Part shown: positions 19,244 through 30,580 of the stretch, piece after piece
Layout: every line of letters begins with the position of its first letter
Numbering within the stretch: the stretch's first letter is position 1
Source: Comamonadaceae bacterium OS-1
Lineage (GTDB): Bacteria > Pseudomonadota > Gammaproteobacteria > Burkholderiales > Burkholderiaceae_C
Length of the DNA: 64,000 nt
Assembly: GCA_027923965.1 (NCBI GenBank)
Contig: AP026969.1
Location: 4,960,001-5,024,000, forward strand
Direction: 5' to 3'
Made by a program: the position numbers and the translations under genes
Notes under the pieces: generated by a model
Database searches by the model: none
What the model was told of the DNA's origin: nothing
Seen by the model: only the letters and a program-made list of their open reading frames with translations

Positions 19244-19991
19244 GAAGGTTTTCAAGCGCCGCCAGCGAATCCAGCAGCCCATCGGCATCCACGCTTGAGA
19301 CGGGTTCGCCGTGGTTGTAGCCGTAGGTCACCAGCAGCACCGGGCAGCCCGCGGCCCGGGCGGCCTGGGCATCGTTGCTGGAGTCGCCCACCACCAGGGT
19401 GTGGGCGGGCAGGGTGCCCAGGGCTTCGCAGGTTTTTAGCAGCGGCAGCGGGTCGGGCTTTTTGCGTTCAAACGAATCCCCGCCGAACACTTGGCTGAAG
19501 AAGCCCGCCAGCCCCTTGGCCTGCAGCAGCGGCACGGCCAGGGCGATGGGTTTGTTGGTCACACAGGCCAGCTTCCAGCCGCGTTGCTGCATGGCCTGCA
19601 AGCCCGCCACCACACCGGGGTAGACCTGTGAAAACTGCCCGTTGATGGCCCCGTAGTGGTGCTGGTAGCGCGCAAACGCCCGATCGAACAATGCTTCATT
19701 ATTAATAGCTGCTTGTGCTGATGGAGTAAGCGCTAGAACATGTTTAAGCACTGAATAGATGAGGTTCTCAGAGCCTTTGCCCACCATCGGTTCGATGGCG
19801 CTGGGGGCTATCGCGGGCAGGTCCAGGTCGGCCAGCATGCCGTTCAAGGCAGCGGCAAAGTCGCCCAGGGTATCGACCATGGTGCCGTCGAGGTCGACGA
19901 TGGCGGCCTGGATGCTGGCGGGCTTAATACAGCACCCGCCGAAACATGCCGATGGACATTTGGTAACCGAGCAACTGCAGTTCCGCGTCAT
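19212..19991 (-). CDS. gph: HAD-family hydrolase, probable phosphoglycolate phosphatase
   Basis: HAD motif I is IVDLDGTMVDTLGDF, motif II ACVTNKP, and motif III/IV GTLPAHTLVVGDSSNDAQAARAAG, as in Gph enzymes that remove 2-phosphoglycolate. The start is uncertain. ATG 19991 gives 259 residues, but its first ~21 overlap the upstream gene and look unlike Gph. The family-like beginning (Lys-Pro-Ala-Ser-Ile-Gln) is preceded by ATT at 19928, which overlaps the stop of the hydrolase gene. A copy of the interspersed repeat lies in-frame inside the cap domain (19697-19741). Confidence 0.85.
   Translation of the reverse strand: MTRNCSCSVTKCPSACFGGCCIKPASIQAAIVDLDGTMVDTLGDFAAALNGMLADLDLPAIAPSAIEPMVGKGSENLIYSVLKHVLALTPSAQAAINNEALFDRAFARYQHHYGAINGQFSQVYPGVVAGLQAMQQRGWKLACVTNKPIALAVPLLQAKGLAGFFSQVFGGDSFERKKPDPLPLLKTCEALGTLPAHTLVVGDSSNDAQAARAAGCPVLLVTYGYNHGEPVSSVDADGLLDSLAALENLLRAGTPQAAG
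19697..19741 (+). repeat. Interspersed palindromic repeat inside the phosphatase gene, copy 3
   Basis: AATAGCTGCTTGTGCTGATG, then GAGTAAGCGCTAGAACAT, matches the family consensus and the intergenic copy at 45478. Read on the minus strand it encodes VLALTPSAQAAINN within the phosphatase cap domain without breaking the frame. Confidence 0.65.
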
Positions 19992-20676
19992 AGCGCTCGC
20001 CCTCGTCTCGCATGAAGGCGTGGACGCCGTTGAACTCGTGCCAGGTGAAGTTCACGCCCTCGTCGCTCAGCTTTTTGTAGACCAGGGCCCGGCCTTCTGC
20101 GGGGATGTGCGGGTCTTGCTTGCCCCAGACCATTTGCAGTTCGCCCCGGATTTCACCGGTACGCGCCAGGCTGGCATTGCCGGGCTGGGACGGGACCAGG
20201 CCCGAGTGGATGTCGGTGGCGTAAAAGCACGAGGTGGCGGCAATGGCCGGGTTGAGTGCGGCACGGTAGGCCAGTCCGCCCCCCAGACAGAAGCCCATGG
20301 CCCCGACTTTGCCCGAGCAGTCGTCCAGGGTTTGGACGTAATCGATGATGGCCTGCGCGTCGCTGTCGTGGGCTTCCAGGGTCTTGGCCACCTTGTCGGC
20401 ATTGCCCTTGTCGCGCCCTGCGTCGTCGTAGCCGAGCACGGTGCCGATGGGGTTGAGCTCATGGAACACCTCGGGCACCACCACCACAAAGCCGTGGCCC
20501 GCCAGGATTTGCGCGCTGCGGCGGATCGGGCCGGTTTGCTGAAAGATCTCGGAGTACAGAATCAGCGCCGGGTATTTTTTAGGGGTAGGCCCGGCCTCGA
20601 TTTTCGGGCGGTACACATAGCAGCGCATGGTGCCGGTGGGGGTGGGTAGATCGACTTCGCTGGCTTGGATTTGCAT
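19924..20676 (-). CDS. Dienelactone hydrolase-family protein
   Basis: From ATG 20676 the protein has 250 residues, with GAGGAAACACC directly upstream. It is an alpha/beta hydrolase with a cysteine nucleophile in GFCLGGGLAY (about 117-126), the GxCxGG form typical of dienelactone hydrolases and carboxymethylenebutenolidase. LILYSEIFQQTGPIRR (about 38) and the C-terminal WHEFNGVHAFMRDEGERYD region (His of the triad) also fit. The family opens lactones in chlorocatechol-type pathways, but many members have unknown substrates, and nothing nearby points to one. The stop codon overlaps the possible start of the phosphatase. Confidence 0.87.
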   Translation of the reverse strand: MQIQASEVDLPTPTGTMRCYVYRPKIEAGPTPKKYPALILYSEIFQQTGPIRRSAQILAGHGFVVVVPEVFHELNPIGTVLGYDDAGRDKGNADKVAKTLEAHDSDAQAIIDYVQTLDDCSGKVGAMGFCLGGGLAYRAALNPAIAATSCFYATDIHSGLVPSQPGNASLARTGEIRGELQMVWGKQDPHIPAEGRALVYKKLSDEGVNFTWHEFNGVHAFMRDEGERYDAELQLLGYQMSIGMFRRVLY

Positions 20677-20724
20677 GGTGTTTCCTCGTCTGCGCAGTGT
20701 AGCCAACCTGCCCTCAGTGTTGCC

Positions 20725-21657
20725 TTAGCGCCGCGTCAGGTGGATGCCCGCCAGCATGCAGCGCACCGAGCCGCCCGCCATTTCAATGGTCGGCACGGCC
20801 AGCGGTACGGTTTGGGCGTGGCGGGCAATCACCTGCTTTTGCGCCGGGGTCAGGCAGGCTTCGGCGCGGGCCGAGAGGGCCAGCAGCCTGCCGTTGGCAC
20901 CGGTCAGCTCGATCGCGTTGCCCGCAAAGTCGGCAATCTGGGCCTGGCTGAGTGCCACCACGTCCCGGCCCGACTGGGCCAGCCGGGCCTGGATTTCGGC
21001 GCGCCGCTGCGGGTCGCTCAGGGTGTCGAAACCCACCAGGCAGAAGTCGGTGGCAATGCACATCAGCACATTGGTGTGGTAGATCGGCACGCCCTGGGGG
21101 TCGGCGGCATCGAACACCATGGGTTCAAAATTGAAATGGGTGGCGAAGCGCTCCAGCGCCACCGGGTTGGCGCGGTGCGAGCGGGCGGTGTAGGCCACGC
21201 GCTCGGCATGGTCCAGCACCATGGCCCCGGTGCCCTCCAGGAACAGGCCATCGGGCTCCAGGCCCGAGTAGTCGATCACGTCCTGCACCCGGTATTCGGC
21301 TTTCAGCATCTCGATGACATCCTGGCGGCGCTCGCGTCGGCGGTTGGGCGAGTACATCGGGTACAGCGCGATGTGGCCGCCTGCGTGGGTGGAAAACCAG
21401 TTGTTGGGAAACACCGCGTCCGGCGTGTCGCGCTCCCCCGTGTCGTCAAACAGGTGCACCCGTACGCCGTGGCGCTCCAGGGTGGCGGCTGCGGCATTCA
21501 CTTCGGCATAGGCCGCTGCTGCCACGGCGCTGGCGGGCGTGCCGTCGCCCGGGCGCTGGAAGCGGTTGTCGGCGGCGGTTTGCGGGTTGGGTGTGAAGGC
21601 GTGGGGGCGGACCATCACGACGGCATCGGGGGCTTGGATAGAACGGGGGCTGGGCAT
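20725..21657 (-). CDS. ctlX: CtlX-type arginine/citrulline amidinohydrolase-family protein
   Basis: From ATG 21657 (MPSPRSIQAPDAVVMVRPH) the protein has 310 residues, with GGAG 5 bp upstream. It has the pentein fold of arginine deiminase and dimethylarginine hydrolases: VFPNNWFSTHAGGHIALYPM (about 95-115, Asn/His substrate contacts), FLEGTGAMVLDH (about 160), and the catalytic Cys in GGSVRCMLAGIHL close to the C-terminus. The CtlX group is linked to citrulline utilisation. It is divergent from an Lrp/AsnC-type regulator, as is common for amino-acid catabolic genes. The precise substrate is inferred. Confidence 0.82.
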   Translation of the reverse strand: MPSPRSIQAPDAVVMVRPHAFTPNPQTAADNRFQRPGDGTPASAVAAAAYAEVNAAAATLERHGVRVHLFDDTGERDTPDAVFPNNWFSTHAGGHIALYPMYSPNRRRERRQDVIEMLKAEYRVQDVIDYSGLEPDGLFLEGTGAMVLDHAERVAYTARSHRANPVALERFATHFNFEPMVFDAADPQGVPIYHTNVLMCIATDFCLVGFDTLSDPQRRAEIQARLAQSGRDVVALSQAQIADFAGNAIELTGANGRLLALSARAEACLTPAQKQVIARHAQTVPLAVPTIEMAGGSVRCMLAGIHLTRR

Positions 21658-21779
21658 GGGGACTCCTGGGGTGGAGCCCAAATTCTCCAGCGGGCCTGCG
21701 CCAGGCAAAAGGGCACAAACTGGTACATATTGCGCTGTTCCAGTACAAAATGTGCACCTCCACATGCCAATATGCACCT

Positions 21780-22202
21780 ATGGACGATACCGACCGTGAA
21801 CTGATCAGCCTGCTGCGCGACGATGCCCGAATGCCGGTGGTGGCACTGGCCAAGAAGCTGCGCATCGCCCGGGCCACGGTGCAAAACCGCCTGGCCCGGC
21901 TGGAGCAGGCGGGCACCATCCAGGGCTACACCCTGCGCCTGATGCCCGCGGCCGAGGGCTACCGCATCCGCGCGCTGATGATGGTGGCGGTAGAAGGCAA
22001 CCGCGCCGCCGAGGTGCTGCAAGCCCTGCGTGGCCACCCTAATGTGTTTGGCCTGCACACCACCAACGGCCGCTGGGACATGGTGGCCGAGCTGCGGGCC
22101 GACACGCTGGAGGCCTTCGACAAGGTACTCAACGCCATCCGCCGCACCACCGGCATTGCCACCACCGAGACCAGCATCCTGCTATCCACCCACAAGTTGT
22201 GA
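21780..22202 (+). CDS. Lrp/AsnC-family transcriptional regulator
   Basis: From ATG 21780 (MDDTDRELISLLRDDARMPVVALAKKL) the protein has 140 residues. The N-terminal helix-turn-helix spans about 15-50 (RIARATVQNRLARLEQAGTI) and the C-terminal RAM domain about 65-140 binds an amino acid. It is divergent from the ctlX gene; the 122-bp gap has repeated GTAC-A motifs (TGGTACAT, CAGTACAA) that may be binding sites. It probably activates ctlX in response to an amino acid. A start at 21750 would add ten atypical residues. Confidence 0.88.
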   Translation: MDDTDRELISLLRDDARMPVVALAKKLRIARATVQNRLARLEQAGTIQGYTLRLMPAAEGYRIRALMMVAVEGNRAAEVLQALRGHPNVFGLHTTNGRWDMVAELRADTLEAFDKVLNAIRRTTGIATTETSILLSTHKL

Positions 22203-22209
22203 CCCAAGG

Positions 22210-22731
22210 CTAATTCTTGGTGATCACGGCACAGGCCAGCCGCGCACCCGAGTTGCCGGTGGGCTGGGTGGTGAAGTCGTCGGGGTCCTTGTGCACGATC
22301 AGGCCTCGGCCCGCCACGTCGTTCGGGCCGCTGCCCACGGCCAGGTCGGCGGTTTCAAAATGGATTTTTGCGCTGCCGCTGGCATCGGCCTGCAGGCTGG
22401 GCAGGTCCCCCGCGTGGTGCAGGGGGCCGGTGGCGGCTCCGTGGGCATGGGCCGTGGGGTTGAAGTGGCCGCCGGTGGACATGCCGTCGCCGCTGGAGCA
22501 GTCGCCCTTTTCATGGATGTGGAAGCCGTGCACCGTATTGGGCTGCAGGCCGTGCACCTCGCCGCGCACCAGAACCTTGCCGGGGAGTTGGATGAACTGG
22601 ATGCTGCCGGTGACGGTGTTACCGGCGGTGGCGGCCAATGTGGTGGTAGCCGTCGGGCCGCTGGGTGGCGTGGCGCAGGCAGCGAGCAGGACCGACAAGA
22701 CCAGAGGGCTGAGGGCGTAAAGGGTGCGCAT
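22210..22731 (-). CDS. sodC: Periplasmic Cu/Zn superoxide dismutase, lipoprotein form
   Basis: From ATG 22731 the protein has 173 residues. The signal peptide ends in a lipobox (LLAAC, Cys near 20), so the enzyme should be lipid-anchored on the periplasmic side. Metal ligands are present: HGFHIHEKGDCSSGDG, STGGHFNP, HAHG and HHAGDLPSL, and the second cysteine of the structural disulfide is in GARLACAVI. It dismutates superoxide. The gene ends 8 bp from the convergent Lrp-type gene. Confidence 0.92.
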   Translation of the reverse strand: MRTLYALSPLVLSVLLAACATPPSGPTATTTLAATAGNTVTGSIQFIQLPGKVLVRGEVHGLQPNTVHGFHIHEKGDCSSGDGMSTGGHFNPTAHAHGAATGPLHHAGDLPSLQADASGSAKIHFETADLAVGSGPNDVAGRGLIVHKDPDDFTTQPTGNSGARLACAVITKN

Positions 22732-22875
22732 GGAGTTCCTAGGGCAGTACAGAGAACCCAAGATACCCTAAATCAGTCCCATGTTGTGCGGCTCGGCGGT
22801 CTTTGGCTTTTCCACCGAGATGGCCTGCTACTTGCGTCGCGCCTGTTACTTCTGTTGTTTAGGGGGAAACCAGCC

Positions 22876-23838
22876 ATGTCTTCTGCATCCACGTTTATCC
22901 AGGCGGTCGAGTTGTGGGCTCCTAGCGCCGATGGCTATTTGCTGGAATTCCAATCCGGGATCTTTGGGGCGCCGGCTTGGGGCTTTGCCAACCTGACGCG
23001 GTCGATGTGCTTTGGCCGCGGCGAGGGCCTACCGGGCCGTGCGTGGGAGGAGGGTCGGCCCATCCTGCTCAGCCAGCTGCAAGGCAGCTTGTTTCGCCGC
23101 AGCGCCGCCGCTACCTCGCTCGGCTGGACGAGCGCGGTGGCGGTACCGTTCTTCGCGGGCGGCACCATCCAGTCGGTACTGGTGTTTTTCTGCGGCAAAG
23201 CGCCCACGCAGGCGGGGACGCTGGAGCTGTGGCAAGCGCAACCCGGCCTTGACGCCAGCCTGACCCTGGTGGACGGTGCCTTTGGGCCAGGCGCACAGGC
23301 CTTGGAGGCATTTACCCGGGGCGTGACCCTGGCCCCCGGCGCGGGGCTGCCCGGCGCTGCGCACCACAGCGGCACGGCCCAATTTATCGATGATCTGGGT
23401 GCCGCGCAGGACGGTTTCGTGCGTGCCGAGCTGGCCGCCGCCCAAGGCCTGGTGCGGGGCCTGGCGATGTCGTGTGGGCAGCACCATGGTGTGGACTATG
23501 TGCTGGCGTTCCTGGCGAGCCAGACCTTGCCTTTGGCCCAACGCGTGGAGTGCTGGGCGCTGGACGAGACCGGCAGCCGCCTGCAACGGGTTTTTGCCTT
23601 CAGCGAGCTCAACGGCGGCTACTCGTCGGTCACGGCCAGCATGCAGGTACCCACCGCCGTGTCGGGCGGTGCCATCGCGAAAGCCTGGCTGAGCGGGTTG
23701 CCGTCCATCAACGACCATCCTATCAGTGAACCCGGCCCCCCTTCTGCGGCAGCCAGTGGCCTGGGCGCGACCGGTCTGCTGGCCGTGCCGTTCCTGCGGG
23801 ATGGCCAGGTGGTGGAGGTGCTGGCTCTGTACCTGTGA
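22876..23838 (+). CDS. Stand-alone tandem GAF-like domain protein
   Basis: From ATG 22876 the 320-residue protein appears to contain two GAF-like sensor domains (about 5-130 and about 175-320). Both show the pattern AVPFFxxGxxxxVLxxF (SAVAVPFFAGGTIQSVLVFF near 95-112; LLAVPFLRDGQVVEVLALYL at the C-terminus). GRGEGLPGRAWEEGRPI (about 55-70) is characteristic of GAF domains in signalling proteins. There is no output domain, signal peptide or membrane segment. It may bind a small ligand or serve as a partner of an unlinked kinase or cyclase. It ends 8 bp before the convergent HPP-CBS gene. Confidence 0.6.
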   Translation: MSSASTFIQAVELWAPSADGYLLEFQSGIFGAPAWGFANLTRSMCFGRGEGLPGRAWEEGRPILLSQLQGSLFRRSAAATSLGWTSAVAVPFFAGGTIQSVLVFFCGKAPTQAGTLELWQAQPGLDASLTLVDGAFGPGAQALEAFTRGVTLAPGAGLPGAAHHSGTAQFIDDLGAAQDGFVRAELAAAQGLVRGLAMSCGQHHGVDYVLAFLASQTLPLAQRVECWALDETGSRLQRVFAFSELNGGYSSVTASMQVPTAVSGGAIAKAWLSGLPSINDHPISEPGPPSAAASGLGATGLLAVPFLRDGQVVEVLALYL

Positions 23839-23846
23839 GCCTGATC

Positions 23847-25028
23847 CTAGGCTAGATGCGCCAAGCTGGTTTCATACAAGGTGGCCATCAGATCGGTCTG
23901 CGTGACCATGCCGACCAGCCGCCGCTCGGCATCGACCACAGGCACATGGTGCATGCCCGCATCGACCATCCAGGGCACCAGCTCCACCAGCGGGATGGTC
24001 TCAAAGGCCGTTTTGACCGGCGATGCCATGATCTGGCCCACCACCTCGGGTTTGCGGGAGTGGCTGAATGGCGTGCGTTGCAGCAAAGCGCGCAGACGCG
24101 TGCCCAGGGTGCCCAGTGCAGGGTGGCCATCTGCCTCCAACTGGTTCAAAAAGTGGGAGCGGGTGACGATGCCGATCACCCGCCGGGCCCGGTCGATGAC
24201 CGGCAAGGCTTGCACGCGGTGGGTGTGCATCAGGTGCCAGGCCTCGTCCAGTTCGGTGGCGAATTCCACCGCCCGTACGTCGCGGGACATCGCATCGCCG
24301 CATAGCGTGGCACCAAAGCGGCGGCGAAAGGCCTGGGTTTCGGTGCGGTGGAACAGTAGCTCCAGGTCGTCAAAGCTGATGTCCAGCACCTGGTTGTAGT
24401 CTTTCAGCACCGCCTGCAGGTCCTCGGTGGTAAAGCCCAGCCGGGTGGTGGGTGGCGTGTCCTGGGTCTGGTGCGGATGGGGTACTTCGGCGCGCTGGGC
24501 GTGCGGGTAGCGGCGGCCGGTGGCGTTGTTGTAGAGCAGCGCGGCCAGCAGCAGTAGGGCGGAGTTCAGAGCCACCGGAGCGGCGATGAAGCCATAGCCC
24601 GCCGCCTGGATCTGCGGCCCCCCGAGCACGGCGGTCAGTGCGATCGCGCCGCTGGGCGGGTGCAGGCAGCGCAGCCAGAACATCGCCCCGATGGATAAAA
24701 AGATGGCCGCGGCCGCCGCGGGCACCGGTGCGGGTAGCAGCTTGGCGCAACTCACCCCAATGAAGGCTGCCACCAGGTTGCCGCCCACAATCGACCAAGG
24801 TTGGGCCAGCGGGCTGGCGGGCTGCGCGAACAGCAGCACGGCCGATGCGCCCATGGGGGCAATCAACCACACGGTCGCCAACGTCAGCCCCATGGCTTGC
24901 GCACTGAGCCAGCCTGTCAGCGCAATGCCTAGCAAGGCCCCCAGGCAAGCGCGCAGCCGTTCCGCGCGGTTGACCGAGGTGCTCGGCGGGTACAGGTTCA
25001 ACAGCCACAAAGGAGGGGATAGGTTCAT
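23847..25028 (-). CDS. HPP-family membrane protein with C-terminal CBS pair
   Basis: From ATG 25028 (MNLSPPLWLLNLYPPSTSVNRAERLRACLG) the protein has 393 residues. The first ~180 hold four membrane helices of the HPP domain, including the WLRCLHPPSGAIALTAVLGG signature (about 122-142). Two CBS domains (about 245-385) follow, with MSRDVRAVEFATELDEAWHLM and MASPVKTAFETIPLVELVPWM. HPP proteins of bacteria and plastids have been linked to nitrite transport; the CBS pair probably senses an adenine nucleotide. The divergent MarR gene and the palindrome between them suggest regulated expression. Confidence 0.85.
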   Translation of the reverse strand: MNLSPPLWLLNLYPPSTSVNRAERLRACLGALLGIALTGWLSAQAMGLTLATVWLIAPMGASAVLLFAQPASPLAQPWSIVGGNLVAAFIGVSCAKLLPAPVPAAAAAIFLSIGAMFWLRCLHPPSGAIALTAVLGGPQIQAAGYGFIAAPVALNSALLLLAALLYNNATGRRYPHAQRAEVPHPHQTQDTPPTTRLGFTTEDLQAVLKDYNQVLDISFDDLELLFHRTETQAFRRRFGATLCGDAMSRDVRAVEFATELDEAWHLMHTHRVQALPVIDRARRVIGIVTRSHFLNQLEADGHPALGTLGTRLRALLQRTPFSHSRKPEVVGQIMASPVKTAFETIPLVELVPWMVDAGMHHVPVVDAERRLVGMVTQTDLMATLYETSLAHLA

Positions 25029-25053
25029 GCGGTGGGGCGGCACACAAAGACCT

Positions 25054-25080
25054 TAATTACATCATACTGTGATGTAATTA
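25054..25080. promoter_or_regulatory. Perfect palindromic operator for the MarR-family regulator
   Basis: An 11-bp perfect inverted repeat (TAATTACATCA / TGATGTAATTA) with a 5-bp centre lies midway in the 67-bp gap between the divergent HPP-CBS and MarR genes. Size and symmetry match MarR operators, and it probably overlaps both promoters. Confidence 0.7.
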
Positions 25081-25095
25081 GCGGATTTTTCTGCC

Positions 25096-25526
25096 ATGCC
25101 GTCCAGCTCCACCCACCTTGCCAAAGCCGACTTCGAGGCCTTGTCGGAATTCCGTTACCAGCTGCGCCGGTTCCTGCGCTTCAGCGAAGATGCCGCGCAG
25201 GCTGAAGGTTTAACCCCGCTGCAGTACCAGTTGCTGTTGCACATCAAGGGCTACCCCGGCCGGGAATGGGCCACGGTGGGCGAACTGGCCCACCGCCTGC
25301 AGACGCAGCAGCACGGCGTGGTGGCCCTGGTGTCGCGCTGCGAAGCCGCCGGGCTGGTGGAGCGCACGGCCAGCGCGGTAGACCGCCGGCAGGTGGAGGT
25401 GCGCCTGACCCCGGCGGGCGACACCTGCCTGCAGCGCCTGGCGCGACTGCACCACACCGAGCTGCGTTCGCTCACTGGCGGCTTCCAGGTGGCGAATATC
25501 TCGGCCTTCAACGACCGGGCAAGTTC

Positions 25527-25530
<4 letters not shown>
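25096..25530 (+). CDS. MarR-family transcriptional regulator
   Basis: The 144-residue protein has the MarR winged helix: [16 protein letters not shown] (about 37), [30 protein letters not shown] (about 60-90, recognition helix) and the wing [13 protein letters not shown] (about 97). It probably represses itself and the divergent HPP-CBS gene through the palindrome at 25054. Its stop codon overlaps the convergent aconitase stop codon, leaving no room for an intergenic terminator. Confidence 0.87.
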
Positions 25531-28268
<2,738 letters not shown>

Positions 28269-28515
28269 GAGGACTCCTTGGGTTTGCCGTCCAAGATAGC
28301 AGGCTTGGATGAACCTGGCTGTCAGTGGGGATGCCGTGGGGCGAGCCCATAAAAACCGGCGCATGTCCTCTGTAGTCAAGATTCATGGCCGGAGCAGGCC
28401 AATGGAAATGGGCTTTGCTCCCTAGACTCAACACGGCATGAGGAGCAAACAGTCAAGCGGCACAACGCGCTCGCTGCCTTGACCTTTGTTTACTAAAACT
28501 TAAAAAGGAGACAAC

Positions 28516-29808
28516 ATGACCGAGATACAAGCATTCCCCCCGCCGGGGCTGTCCACCTCCCGCCGCCAGGCCCTCAAAGGCATGGGGGCTGCTGCGGTGG
28601 CCGTTGGCTTGCCCGGCCTGGCGCTGGCCCAAACCAAAACCATCCGCATCGGCTATATCAGCCCGCTGACCGGGCCGCAGGCCCCGTTCGGTGAAACGGA
28701 CAAATACATGGTGGCCAAGGTGCAAGCCCTGCTGAAAGACGGGCTCACCGTCAACGGCACCAAGTACGCGGTCGAAATCCTGGTGCGCGACAACCAGTCC
28801 AACCCCAACAAGGCGGCCGAGCTGGCCGGTAACCTGATCCTCAACGAAAAGGTCCACCTGATGCTGCCCGCCAGCACCACCGACGCTATCAACCCCGTGT
28901 CAGACCAGTGCGAGCTCAATGGCGTGCCCTGCCTGTCCAGCCAGGCACCCTGGCAGAGCTTTGTCTTCCCACGTGGCGGCTCGGCCGAGAAGCCCTTCAA
29001 ATGGACCTACCACTTCTTCTGGGGGCTGGAGGACGTGCTGGCCAGCTTCACCGGCATGTGGAACTCGGTACAGACCAACCGCAAGGTGGGCCTGCTGTTC
29101 CCGCGCAACATCGACGGCGAAGCCTGGGGCAACAAGGAGTGGGGCCTGCCACCGGCAGTCACCAAGGCCGGTTTCCAGACCGTCATCCCCAGCTCCTTCC
29201 AGCCGCTGACGAATGACTTCTCGGCCCAGATTTCGGAGTACAAGCGGGCCGGTGTGGACATCATCGGCGGCATCAGCTACCCCGCCGACCTGAAGACCTT
29301 CATCACCCAGTGCCGCCAGCAGCAGTTCAAGCCCAAGGTCGTCACGGTGGCCGCCGCGCTGCTGTTTCCGTCGGGCGTGGAGTCCATGGGACAGTTGGGA
29401 GAGGGCATGAGCACCGAGGTGTGGTGGACACCCGCCTTCCCGTTCAAGTCGTCGCTCACCGGGGAAACCGGTGCCAAGATGGCCGAAGACTGGGAGACTG
29501 CGACCAAGAAACAATGGACCCAGCCGCTGGGCTATGCCCATGCCCTGTGGGAAGTGGCGCTGGATGTGCTCAAGCGCAGCAAGGACCCGACGAGCCGCGA
29601 GTCCATCCGCCAGGCCATCACCGAAACCAACCTCACCACCATGGCGGGCCCGGTCAACTTCAAGGGCGGCCCCACGCCCAATATCTCCAAGACACCGGTG
29701 CTGGGCGGCCAATGGATCAAAGGCAAGGCGCACAAGTACGACCTGCGCATCGTGGACAACAGCACCAGCAAGCTGGTGGGCACCGAAGGCAAGCTGCAGC
29801 TGATCTGA
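28516..29808 (+). CDS. ABC transporter substrate-binding protein, Tat-type signal, aromatic/branched-chain class
   Basis: The 430-residue precursor starts at ATG 28516, preceded by AAAAAGGAGACAAC. SRRQALKGMGAAAVAVGLPGLALA (about 15-38) is a twin-arginine signal. The mature part is a type I periplasmic binding protein (IGYISPLTGPQAPFGE, about 47). It leads a run of Liv-type genes that ends in catabolic genes for an aryl-ketone-like compound, so the ligand may be that compound or its precursor (inference). The 247-bp upstream gap has no gene and no clear promoter match was found. Confidence 0.88.
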   Translation: MTEIQAFPPPGLSTSRRQALKGMGAAAVAVGLPGLALAQTKTIRIGYISPLTGPQAPFGETDKYMVAKVQALLKDGLTVNGTKYAVEILVRDNQSNPNKAAELAGNLILNEKVHLMLPASTTDAINPVSDQCELNGVPCLSSQAPWQSFVFPRGGSAEKPFKWTYHFFWGLEDVLASFTGMWNSVQTNRKVGLLFPRNIDGEAWGNKEWGLPPAVTKAGFQTVIPSSFQPLTNDFSAQISEYKRAGVDIIGGISYPADLKTFITQCRQQQFKPKVVTVAAALLFPSGVESMGQLGEGMSTEVWWTPAFPFKSSLTGETGAKMAEDWETATKKQWTQPLGYAHALWEVALDVLKRSKDPTSRESIRQAITETNLTTMAGPVNFKGGPTPNISKTPVLGGQWIKGKAHKYDLRIVDNSTSKLVGTEGKLQLI

Positions 29809-29848
29809 CCGCCATGACCGCCCCATTGCTGAGCAGAAAGTTGCATCC

Positions 29849-30580
29849 ATGAGTGCCGTGCCCCTTTTGAGCGCCCAGGGTTTGAGCAAGTCCTTTGGTG
29901 CCGTGCGTGTGATCCACGAGATCAGCTTTGAGGTGTGGCCCGGCGAGGTGCTGGGCGTGCTGGGCCCCAACGGCGCGGGCAAGACCACACTGTTCAACCT
30001 GATCAGCGGCGATGTGGCGGTGGATGGCGGCAACCTGCGTTTCCGTGGCGAGGCTTTGAAAGGGGGCGAGCCGCCGTTCAAGCGCTGCCGTCGCGGTATC
30101 GGCCGCACCTACCAGGTGCCGCGCCCCTACAGCGGCATGACGACCTTCGAGAATCTGCTGGTGGCCGCGATGTTCGGCGGCATGCAGTCCGAGCGGGTGG
30201 CCAACGATCGTTGCGCCGCGATTCTGGACGACTGCGGCCTGGGCGACAAAGCCAACCAGCTGGCCGGTTCGCTCACCCTGCTGGACCGCAAGCGGCTGGA
30301 GCTGGCGCGTGCGCTGGCCAGCGGCCCGAAATTGCTGCTGCTCGACGAAATCGCCGGTGGCCTGACCGACGAAGAGTCGCATGCGCTGGTGCAACTGGTG
30401 CGCCGCATCCGGGAGCGCCAAGTCACCGTGGTCTGGATCGAGCATGTGCTCCACGCGCTGATGGCCGTGGCCGATCGTCTGCTGGTGCTGAACTTTGGCG
30501 AAAAGATTGCCGAAGGCAGTCCGCAGGCGGTGATGGCCAACCCCGAGGTGCAACGCGTTTATATGGGAATTGATTCATGA
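29849..30580 (+). CDS. Liv-type ABC transporter ATPase (LivG-like)
   Basis: The 243-residue ATPase has Walker A GVLGPNGAGKTTLFNLISG (about 36), the LivG-type RGIGRTYQVPRPYSGMTTFENL (about 82-103), signature-like LTLLDRKRLELARALA (about 140) in place of LSGGQ, Walker B LLLLDEIAGGLTDEE (about 163) and the switch His in WIEHVLHALM. The altered signature and the Ile after the Walker B Glu are seen in LivG relatives. Its last 4 bp (ATGA) overlap the next ATPase gene. Confidence 0.9.
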   Translation: MSAVPLLSAQGLSKSFGAVRVIHEISFEVWPGEVLGVLGPNGAGKTTLFNLISGDVAVDGGNLRFRGEALKGGEPPFKRCRRGIGRTYQVPRPYSGMTTFENLLVAAMFGGMQSERVANDRCAAILDDCGLGDKANQLAGSLTLLDRKRLELARALASGPKLLLLDEIAGGLTDEESHALVQLVRRIRERQVTVVWIEHVLHALMAVADRLLVLNFGEKIAEGSPQAVMANPEVQRVYMGIDS

